A stretch of DNA of 64,000 nt. Source: Prevotella sp. (GTDB taxonomy: Bacteria; Bacteroidota; Bacteroidia; Bacteroidales; Bacteroidaceae). Made by a program: the position numbers and the translations under genes. Below the pieces are notes generated by a model that saw nothing but the letters and a program-made list of their open reading frames with translations, was not told where the DNA came from and searched no databases. Location: contig JAFUDJ010000011.1 in assembly GCA_017459445.1 (NCBI GenBank), positions 47,562 to 111,561 on the forward strand, in the 5' to 3' direction. Positions 57,806-64,000 of this stretch are shown here, piece after piece (position 1 is the first letter of the stretch; every line of letters begins with the position of its first letter).

Positions 57806-58471
57806 TTATCTGAGTAGTCGGTTGATTTGTTTTTCCGTAGCGTGGGGCAGTAGCCGGGCAAGGAAGTCTGCCATGCGCTGATAGGACTCTTCCGGCGAGC
57901 GGCTGCACCGGCACACCTCCCTGCCCAGCAGATGCTCCGGCGTGGTGAGCTGCGACCATCCGAAGCCGTACTCCCGTCCATGCTTGTCCACGGGGTAGAC
58001 AAAGTCTTCGGTCACGATGTAGCAGGCCATTTGCAGACGACTCACATAGGCATCAAACTTAGAGCGCATGTTCTTTCCCGTGAAGTCGCAGGCGGCGCGC
58101 AGTTCGCGGGTAATCATGCTGCCTTGCTCGCGCAGCGTTGTCAGGATGGCATGCTCGATGGTGCCCTCTTCCGGCATGGGGTGGATGCTGCGCCGCCAGT
58201 TGCAGAAGTCGGGCCACCATGTGCGACTGATAAAGCCCGCCTTGCCCGCGAAGAATTTGCCGTAGACGCAGCTTCCCTCGCGCAGCACCGAGCCTTTCCA
58301 CTGCCATAGTGGCCACTCCCAGGAACCGTCCGGATATACCGTGTATTGGCATTCTTCGCCCACCATACTCTCTGCCGCATAGCCTTGTATGCCGCTCTCC
58401 AGCAGTGGCAGGAAGCCTACCTGCTGGATGCATGCTGTCAGTTCCGGACAAGAGTGTATCTTTTCTGTCAT
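57806..58471 (-). CDS. AlkZ-related winged-helix protein
   Basis: The ATG at 58471 gives MTEKIHSCPELTACIQQVGF; the longer frame crosses the promoter. The 221-residue soluble protein contains DGSWEWPLWQWKGSVLREGS, YGKFFAGKAGFISRTWWPDF, LREQGSMITRELRAACDFTG and a segment KFDAYVSRLQMACYIVTEDF, as in AlkZ-related proteins. AlkZ itself unhooks interstrand cross-links; glycosylase activity here is not shown. It lies upstream of and close to the second greA. The promoter is at 58535-58505 on the minus strand. Confidence 0.7.
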   Translation of the reverse strand: MTEKIHSCPELTACIQQVGFLPLLESGIQGYAAESMVGEECQYTVYPDGSWEWPLWQWKGSVLREGSCVYGKFFAGKAGFISRTWWPDFCNWRRSIHPMPEEGTIEHAILTTLREQGSMITRELRAACDFTGKNMRSKFDAYVSRLQMACYIVTEDFVYPVDKHGREYGFGWSQLTTPEHLLGREVCRCSRSPEESYQRMADFLARLLPHATEKQINRLLR

Positions 58472-58504
58472 TAGTTGACCTTGTATAGTTTTGATTAGTG
58501 GGGG

Positions 58505-58535
58505 CAAAGTTACGAAAAAAAGAGGGAAATGCAAA
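58505..58535 (-). promoter_or_regulatory. Promoter of AlkZ-related/greA2 operon
   Basis: Minus strand TTTG (58535-58532), 19-base spacer, TAACTTTG (58512-58505). Confidence 0.75.
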
Positions 58536-58581
58536 AGGAAAGCGTGCTTTTCTTTTCATTTCCCAAAATGCTGTTTTTGCC

Positions 58582-58642
58582 GTACAAGGCCTGTGTACGA
58601 ACAGTACAGACGCCTTGTACGCTTAGTACAGACGCTTTGTAC
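58582..58642. repeat. Three GTAC-N9-GTAC units, period 22
   Basis: GTACAAGGCCTGTGTAC (58582), GTACAGACGCCTTGTAC (58604) and GTACAGACGCTTTGTAC (58626), each 17 bases, 22 bases apart. The first is in inverted orientation. They lie between the stop of the lipoprotein at 58683 and the AlkZ-related promoter. Confidence 0.9.
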
Positions 58643-58682
58643 TAACTGATACCGGCATTTCTAAGTAGTTTTTTCCTGTGCA

Positions 58683-59234
58683 TCAGAACCCTGGCTCGGC
58701 ATGACCGCGCTGGTAGTCGGCCCAACCGTCATCGTCGTGGGCGTAATGGCCTTGGATGTGGAGGGTGGTTTCGTCGGCATAGCCAAAGGTCAGGCAAATG
58801 GAATAGCCCATGTAGTTTTGATTCTCACCATCATATTTTGCAATCAGTTGCAGGCAGTTACGCTTCTCCCCGCCGTCGGGTGCCCAGTAAGTCAGTGACC
58901 ACGTGCCGGTGAACGTGCCGCTCAGTTCCAAGGTTTCCCAGTCGGTGTAGCGTTGTTCGCCGTCGATGGTGACGAGCTTGCGTGTCTGCCACTTGCGTGT
59001 TCCCGTGAAAGTGCCGTCGTCCTTGAACGTTAGTTGTTCAAAGAACCGCTTGTTCTCACCGACTTTCTCGTAGTGCCACGTGCCGACCATTAACGGTCCG
59101 TATTGCTTCCGCAGTTGCTCCGTCTTTTCGTGCGTCTCAGGGTCGGCCCATTGAGGCTCATTGCTGCCGCAAGAGGCGAGGGAGAAGGCAGCAAGCATCG
59201 TCAAGGCGATTCTCCAAATCTTCATTGTTTTCAT
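58683..59234 (-). CDS. Small lipoprotein, lipocalin-like
   Basis: A 183-residue protein with signal MKTMKIWRIALTMLAAFSLA, SC lipobox (Cys22). The mature part is a small beta-barrel-like domain: LMVGTWHYEKVGENKRFFEQ, LTFKDDGTFTGTRKW, LSGTFTGTWSLTYW and NCLQLIAKYDGENQNYMGYS. This fits the lipocalin-like lipoproteins common in Bacteroidales. The first 21 codons and upstream bases nearly repeat those of the gene at 60494-61180. It is the last gene of a minus-strand run 61180-58683. Confidence 0.7.
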   Translation of the reverse strand: MKTMKIWRIALTMLAAFSLASCGSNEPQWADPETHEKTEQLRKQYGPLMVGTWHYEKVGENKRFFEQLTFKDDGTFTGTRKWQTRKLVTIDGEQRYTDWETLELSGTFTGTWSLTYWAPDGGEKRNCLQLIAKYDGENQNYMGYSICLTFGYADETTLHIQGHYAHDDDGWADYQRGHAEPGF

Positions 59235-59251
59235 TTACGATAATTATTATG

Positions 59252-60466
59252 TTACTTTTGTTCCTCACCCATCCAGGGATTTCTTTCCCACAGGCGATAC
59301 ACACGGGTCGTATGCTCAGCATCATATATGGTATGGTTGCCCGCATCAGCATTTTTGATAATGGCCTCGCGCTCCCAACTGCCTCGGGTAAACTTAAACT
59401 GGGCAGGCAGATGCAGACGAAGGTCGACGGTGGCCGTGCTGTCGTTGATAAGGTTCATCTTGACGCCCTTTGCCTCCCAATTGCCCAAGGCATCTTGGTT
59501 GCCTGTAATGTAGATATCGTCTGGCAAGTTCTTGCCACGAAGCTCTATGTGGACGGGGGCGGTTTCTTCTCCTATATATCCCACTAAGTTCTTGGCACCA
59601 AACACGATGTAGTCGTTCAGGGCTGCTGTCACGCTGGGCATAAAGCTGCCGTAATGGTCATAGTCAGGAAAGGTGTGTACGGAGGTAACGGTGGTTTCGT
59701 TGAAGTGTGACTTGTCTTTGAGAAATGTGCTGACGCGCTCCCATCCCGCTTTCCACTCATCGCCCCAGTATTCAGGTTCCTTTTCTATTTCTCCCGCCAT
59801 TGACGCATAGATGAAACGGGGAGTATTGCGGCTCTTGAACTGATAATTCTCTATGTCTGTGGCCAGACGATAATCGTCGTAACAGCAGTTGGGTGAGACG
59901 GCGATATAGTCGTCGAACAGGTCGTCGGTCATCAATGCGTCCAGCACAAACGATGCGCTCAGCGAATGGCCGATGCCAAGCGTGCGGCCCGACGTGCGGT
60001 AGTTCTGTGTCACGTAGGGCATCAGTTCGTTCTTGACGAATTTCTTCAGGTCAGGCGAGTTGCCGTAGTTATACCCTTCCTTGAATAGTCCTTTGTTGCC
60101 GTGCAGGGGCATGGGAAGATAGTCGTTGTTGCGCGAATAGTTGATGTCGAAAAGGTTTGGCGAACAGATGCCGACAATGATAAAGTTCGTGCCTCTGCCA
60201 CCGTCCGGGTCGGGCTTGCAGGCGATATTGAGCAGACAGTGAACGAGGTCGAACATCGTGCGGTCTTGCGCGTCGAACACATAAATGACATCGTAGTAGG
60301 TCTGGTCGTATTGCTGATAGCCTGCTGGCGTATAGATGAGCACCTGCCGCTCATGGTTGAAATACTCGGACTTCATCGAAAGTTCCTTCACGCTCTCAAG
60401 TTGTGCACTCGCTCTCATTGATAGAATGGTCGTGAGAAGAATCAATGCAAATCTCAATGGTTTCAT
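59252..60466 (-). CDS. Exported esterase (Esterase D/enterochelin-esterase fold) with C-terminal CBM20-like domain
   Basis: A 404-residue protein with a signal peptide (cleavage near residue 21). Residues 25-285 form a PF00756-type alpha/beta hydrolase: VLIYTPAGY, VIYVFDAQDRTMFDLVHCLL, nucleophile GIGHSLSASFVLDAL near 165, and SVHTFPDYDHYGSFMPSV with the catalytic His near 260. Residues ~295-385 (VHIELRGKNLPDDIYITGNQ, DALGNWEAKGVKMN, FKFTRGSWEREAI) resemble starch-binding CBM20 domains. It probably acts on acylated saccharides outside the cell. It lies between two lipoprotein genes. Confidence 0.75.
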   Translation of the reverse strand: MKPLRFALILLTTILSMRASAQLESVKELSMKSEYFNHERQVLIYTPAGYQQYDQTYYDVIYVFDAQDRTMFDLVHCLLNIACKPDPDGGRGTNFIIVGICSPNLFDINYSRNNDYLPMPLHGNKGLFKEGYNYGNSPDLKKFVKNELMPYVTQNYRTSGRTLGIGHSLSASFVLDALMTDDLFDDYIAVSPNCCYDDYRLATDIENYQFKSRNTPRFIYASMAGEIEKEPEYWGDEWKAGWERVSTFLKDKSHFNETTVTSVHTFPDYDHYGSFMPSVTAALNDYIVFGAKNLVGYIGEETAPVHIELRGKNLPDDIYITGNQDALGNWEAKGVKMNLINDSTATVDLRLHLPAQFKFTRGSWEREAIIKNADAGNHTIYDAEHTTRVYRLWERNPWMGEEQK

Positions 60467-60493
60467 ATCGTTTGTGATTTATGACATACTGTT

Positions 60494-61180
60494 TTAATCA
60501 GCCTCAAAGATGATGTGCATATAGTTGCCACTCTTGGAGCCGAATTGCTGGATAAGCGTCGGGCCGTCGTAGATGGCTTTCAGTTGGAGGGCTATGCCGT
60601 TTTTGGCACGGGAGTGGAATGCCTTCGTTTGTTTCAGTTCTTCATCCGTAAACGTGTAATACTGGCTGTTGTTGTCAAACTCCACGCGGATGTGGTGGTC
60701 TTCACCGTTATAATTCAACTGCAAGAGCATGACGTTGGGGATGAAGGCCCATTTGACGTGCGAATAGTCCGTATCGTAATCGAAGCCATAGCGGGCAGTG
60801 ATGGCCTGCGGAGAAGCCTCTGCAAGCGCCTGGCTCAAATCTTCGTCCGCATCCACGACCATTGAAATCAGAGACACGGGAAAGTCTTGAAAGAAGACAT
60901 GCTGCATCTTATTGTCGGACACATCGACCTGTACGCCGTTGAAGGTTTCGCCGTGGGCTTCCGTTACGCGCCGTCCTTCCTCGTTTATCCATTCTTTGCA
61001 ATCCTTGTTTTTGTAAATAATGAGATACTGACCAGGATATTCGCCCGAAATGTTCTGCGCGTACGTTTCCTTTTGTTCGTTAGTCAGCCGTTTCACTACA
61101 TTGTCGTCATTGCTGCAAGAGGCAAGGGAGAAGGCAGCAAGCATCGCGAAGGCGAGTCTCCAAATCTTCATTGTTTTCAT
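60494..61180 (-). CDS. DUF4840-type lipoprotein
   Basis: A 228-residue lipoprotein; signal MKTMKIWRLAFAMLAAFSLA then SC (Cys22). The mature domain contains NISGEYPGQYLIIYKNKD, VDVSDNKMQHVFFQDFPVSL, VDADEDLSQALAEASPQAIT and FTDEELKQTKAFHSRAKNG, consistent with DUF4840, a Bacteroidetes family of unknown role (from memory). Its 5' region and signal are nearly identical to those of the lipoprotein at 58683-59234 while the mature parts are unrelated. Confidence 0.7.
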   Translation of the reverse strand: MKTMKIWRLAFAMLAAFSLASCSNDDNVVKRLTNEQKETYAQNISGEYPGQYLIIYKNKDCKEWINEEGRRVTEAHGETFNGVQVDVSDNKMQHVFFQDFPVSLISMVVDADEDLSQALAEASPQAITARYGFDYDTDYSHVKWAFIPNVMLLQLNYNGEDHHIRVEFDNNSQYYTFTDEELKQTKAFHSRAKNGIALQLKAIYDGPTLIQQFGSKSGNYMHIIFEAD

Positions 61181-61201
61181 TTTCGTAATAATTGTTACAC
61201 T

Positions 61202-61786
61202 CTACCATCCTTTTATTTGGAAACAAACTCCTATATTGATTCCCAAGCTATGAATGAATTTATTGTGATAATTGTTCCGATTGGTATCAAACGCATTGAT
61301 AAGGTAAGCTTCATCACTTACAGATGCCAACAACCCAATATTCGGTGTAATATGCATCTTAATGCCGATACTGGGTGATATAAACAGGCTAAAACTCATA
61401 TCATCTTTTGAGATGGAATATTTCTCGTTAGTTCCAACATTCTTCGCATTGAACAGTGCGAATACTCCAATACGGAGATTAACAAAAGGCGAAAACCGCT
61501 TGTCAAGAAAGAAATAGTGTGAAGTGAGATAAACGGGAATAGTGGAAAACTTGTATTTCTGATGATGACTATATCCAATTCCCGCTCCAATACAGAACTG
61601 CTCGCTATTGAACTTTTCATGCAGATAACTTGCGGAGACACAATTGTCACCATATTCACCAAGACCTCGCGCACATGAAACATCAACGACATTCAGGCAT
61701 CCTTCTTTTGCATCGAAGGAGGTTTGCGCCGACCCCACCATTGTGACGAGGGCGAGCAGTGCGGTGATGATGTTTTTTTTGTTCAT
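61202..61786 (-). CDS. Outer-membrane beta-barrel-like protein
   Basis: A 194-residue protein with a signal peptide (MNKKNIITALLALVTMVGSAQ in two parts: MNKKNIITALLAL, VTMVGSAQ). The rest is of alternating hydrophobic strands with aromatic girdles (FCIGAGIGYSHHQKYKFSTI, PVYLTSHYFFLDKRFSPFVN, LRIGVFALFN), ending HSLGINIGVCFQIKGW. This fits an 8-stranded OmpA/OmpW-like barrel. Its ATG overlaps the stop of the MutS-like gene (ATGA at 61786-61783), so translation is coupled. Confidence 0.75.
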   Translation of the reverse strand: MNKKNIITALLALVTMVGSAQTSFDAKEGCLNVVDVSCARGLGEYGDNCVSASYLHEKFNSEQFCIGAGIGYSHHQKYKFSTIPVYLTSHYFFLDKRFSPFVNLRIGVFALFNAKNVGTNEKYSISKDDMSFSLFISPSIGIKMHITPNIGLLASVSDEAYLINAFDTNRNNYHNKFIHSLGINIGVCFQIKGW

Positions 61787-63585
61787 CTTAATGCCGTCTT
61801 TAGGATATTCTTCAAAAGATAGGTAGCGTTCTGATTTCGAGCTACCCCCTCGGAGAGCCGATAGGTGTAAGTAATTTCGTCGGAAATCAGGATTTCAAAG
61901 CAATAGTTGTGAAAACGGTCGGGATATTCTTGCTCCATCTTTGAAAGTTCGAGGTCGTGGGTGGCAATAATACCCGTAATGGGGAGTGCCGACACAGACT
62001 GGAGGAACAGCCGAGAGCCGTTGAGTTTGTCGAGCGAGTTGGTGCCCTTCAGTATCTCGTCAAGAATGATGAGCGTATGACGGTTTTGTCTGCAGGTCTC
62101 AATGAGTTGTTGCAGCCGCAGCAGTTCTGCGTTGAAATAGCTGATGCCATGGGCGAGGTCGTCAGTGGTACGCATACTGCTGAACAACGAGAAGAGCGAC
62201 ACACGAAGTCTGTCGGCAAAAACTGGCATTCCGCAACAGGCCAGCACATAATTAATGCCGACAGAGCGGAGGAAGGTGCTCTTGCCCGCCATGTTTGCAC
62301 CCGTTACGATGTAATAGTGCTGGTCGGAAATAGAAAAATCGTTGCGCACGGCTTTCTTGCCAAGGAAAGGATGATAGAGTCCGCAAGCCTCATAGACCAC
62401 CTTGTCGGCATTCACTAATTCGGCATCCGTGGCCTCCGGCTCATTGTATCGAAACGTGGCCATTGACACCAACGCATCGAAGTGACTGACAGCATCTATC
62501 CAGTCCTCTATGCGCATCATGTAACGGTCTTGCCAAAGAAGGAACCGGCGCACAATGAAGTAGTCTGCCAGATAGAGGGCATTGGATATGGGCACCCAAA
62601 CCTCGTTACGCTGGTCGAGGTCGTTGATAATTCCCTTCAGTAGCCGGAAAGACTTTAGGGCATCCTGCTCGTCAGCTGACAACTTTCCGATGATATTACG
62701 CCCCTCAAGACTCTTCAAGTCGGACATTACTATCTGCATAATCATGCTGACGTATGTCCCTAATCGCGGAAGGATGATGTTGATGCTCTGGTTGATGCGT
62801 TTTAGTGTGCGACCGAAAAGAAGATAGACTGCCGTAATCTGTAGCAGCACCCAAAGCATGGGCAACGAAGCAGACAGCGGTCCAAATACAGCTCCGGCCA
62901 ACAAACCATAAAAGACAATGATGCTGCCAATGGCTGCAATAAAGATGAGCTTATGAGCAGCCAAATGAGAAATATGTAACTGTTGCACCTCCTGAAGAGC
63001 CTCCATAATGGCAGTCGTGTTTATCTGCCGTCCTCTGCCTTGCGCAAGAAACGCAGTACGCAAGGACTCTTTCTCTGACAATTCACGGATTGCCTCATGC
63101 CGTTTCTCTATCTCGTCGATACTACGCACCCGTGTCTCGCCCAATTCTTTTGCCAGGAAATCACTGCCGCCAGTTGTGACGGTTCGATTGATTCGGTTGA
63201 ACAGCGACTGCGGCCCGAATATGTCAAGGTCGAGCGTGAACTCATGGTGGGGATTAACGTATTGCTCACCCGAAGGGAACCCCGAGAAGTCGCCATTGAG
63301 ATAAGCCACCTCCTTCTGATAGACACTGCGGATGCTTTCCTTTTGCTCAGACAAACGACTATTGTTGCTGTCTTTCCATCGGATGGCCACGTATGCGGCT
63401 ATGAACAATGCTGCCACCACCAATGCAACAATGCTGCTCCACATTGTATAGGCCACGATGCAACCAACGGCCAAGGCGATGGCCATCAGTTCCAGGACTA
63501 TAACCAGTCGGTTGTGCTTGTTCAGCTGATAGATTTCATCCGTCAGCGTCTTTATACGCTCTATATATAGTTCCTTTGGACTCAT
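61783..63585 (-). CDS. Membrane-associated MutS-like ATPase
   Basis: A 600-residue protein. It has N-terminal hydrophobic spans near residues 25-67 (LVIVLELMAIALAVGCIVAY, SIVALVVAALFIAAYVAIRW) and another pair near 205-255. A MutS III/lever-like helical part follows, then the MutS ATPase domain from about 420: Walker A TGANMAGKSTFLRS near 426, DLAHGISYFNAELLRL, LIILDEILKGTNSLD and IIATHDLEL. It lacks the mismatch-recognition domain I, so ordinary mismatch repair is unlikely. Similar membrane MutS proteins occur in Bacteroidetes, function unknown. The minus-strand promoter is weak (TAACTTTA at 63617-63610). Confidence 0.8.
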   Translation of the reverse strand: MSPKELYIERIKTLTDEIYQLNKHNRLVIVLELMAIALAVGCIVAYTMWSSIVALVVAALFIAAYVAIRWKDSNNSRLSEQKESIRSVYQKEVAYLNGDFSGFPSGEQYVNPHHEFTLDLDIFGPQSLFNRINRTVTTGGSDFLAKELGETRVRSIDEIEKRHEAIRELSEKESLRTAFLAQGRGRQINTTAIMEALQEVQQLHISHLAAHKLIFIAAIGSIIVFYGLLAGAVFGPLSASLPMLWVLLQITAVYLLFGRTLKRINQSINIILPRLGTYVSMIMQIVMSDLKSLEGRNIIGKLSADEQDALKSFRLLKGIINDLDQRNEVWVPISNALYLADYFIVRRFLLWQDRYMMRIEDWIDAVSHFDALVSMATFRYNEPEATDAELVNADKVVYEACGLYHPFLGKKAVRNDFSISDQHYYIVTGANMAGKSTFLRSVGINYVLACCGMPVFADRLRVSLFSLFSSMRTTDDLAHGISYFNAELLRLQQLIETCRQNRHTLIILDEILKGTNSLDKLNGSRLFLQSVSALPITGIIATHDLELSKMEQEYPDRFHNYCFEILISDEITYTYRLSEGVARNQNATYLLKNILKTALR

Positions 63586-63627
63586 ACTTCTTTGTTATTA
63601 AACCGCCATAAAGTTACGCCTTTTTGG

Positions 63628-64000
63628 TCAGACTGTTGCAATATGCAGATAAGAGTTAAATTTCTTCTTGATGGTGAACTCCACCTTTTGTATTCCGCGC
63701 TTATAGACATTGCAGAGGATGAGACTGTAGTGCAGCGTTTCGCCCTGTGGCATCGACTGCTGGACGTGTGCCATCTCGCTCTCGGTAAGTACGTTCTTGA
63801 AGAGGACAGCAGAACGATTGCTCGGCACAAGGCGTATCTCATCGGTAAGCGGTGATAGGACGTAGGCGTATGTTGCCATATAACGGGCACCTGACTGCCA
63901 TAGTGGGTCGCTCTTGTCGAGAATGTTCTCCAAGTAGATTAGTGTATGCTTGTCAAATTCGGGAGTCGGCGTGCCATCGGCGTATGTCATCGTGCCGTCG
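63628..64000 (-). CDS. Unrecognised protein, 5' end outside window
   Basis: The minus-strand frame ends at 63628 and is open to the right edge. An ATG at 63990 is visible but the frame continues upstream of it (DGTMTYADGTPTPEFDKHTL), so the true start is probably beyond 64000. Visible parts are LWQSGARYMATYAYVLSPLT, DEIRLVPSNRSAVLFKNVLT and YSLILCNVYKRGIQKVEFTI, then KKKFNSYLHIATV. It may be a secreted enzyme or effector; no family was recognised. Confidence 0.5.
   Translation of the reverse strand, partial: DGTMTYADGTPTPEFDKHTLIYLENILDKSDPLWQSGARYMATYAYVLSPLTDEIRLVPSNRSAVLFKNVLTESEMAHVQQSMPQGETLHYSLILCNVYKRGIQKVEFTIKKKFNSYLHIATV

Overview
This window reads as chromosomal DNA from a Bacteroidales bacterium, most likely Prevotellaceae (Prevotella/Segatella-like). 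The family call is inference. What supports it: promoters of the Bacteroidetes form TTTG-N19/20-TAnnTTTG in front of many genes, few Shine-Dalgarno sites, many secreted lipoproteins, fimbrillin-like, DUF4421, DUF4422, DUF4840 and DUF6169-like proteins, and C-terminal tails of the form WYTxxGRRL...GVYI. No rRNA genes, integrase, transposase or CRISPR array were seen. One complete tRNA (Pro, CGG) is present.

Layout. (1) 1-14.75 kb, minus strand: two paralogous secreted alpha/beta hydrolases, a small secreted tail protein, a lipoprotein, and an 11-kb gene for a 3671-residue secreted modular protein. (2) 14.8-21 kb: a mosaic of small cassettes in one orientation (PIN toxin/antitoxin; two tiny membrane proteins; a 46-codon/166-codon pair; a second antitoxin with a deleted PIN toxin). 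They share terminator hairpins, promoter blocks and inverted end sequences. A ~110-bp inverted repeat enclosing three tandem arrays lies between them, and a fimbrillin-like lipoprotein gene follows. (3) 21-32.6 kb: an RND efflux operon (AcrA, AcrB, DUF4421, TolC-type factor, PAP2-barrel protein) preceded by two membrane proteins, divergent from a membrane-embedded AraC regulator. Four 21-bp repeats sit in the divergent region. (4) 32.7-39.2 kb: tRNA-Pro, pectinesterase, threonine dehydrogenase, LOG protein, ybeY, coaD, ruvB, a probable small RNA, greA and a HIT protein. (5) 39.2-57.3 kb: a cell-surface glycan cluster with GT2, DUF6492, GT11-like, DUF4422, GT90-like and LicD genes, a sugar aminotransferase, two FdtA-like isomerases, an LpxL-type acyltransferase, an LTA-synthase-type enzyme, and a glycosyltransferase fused to a formylglycine-enzyme-like domain. 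(6) 57.3-64 kb: a second GreA, an AlkZ-related protein, lipoproteins, an esterase with a starch-binding-like domain, a barrel protein and a membrane MutS-like ATPase.

The most unusual material is non-coding: the cassette mosaic at 14.8-21 kb; period-8 tandem arrays at three loci; period 20-22 arrays at five loci; and two leader hairpins with the exact dimensions of a tRNA acceptor/T-arm minihelix. These and the divergent AraC/efflux locus are the main leads. All functional statements are sequence-reading inference; no database search was possible.
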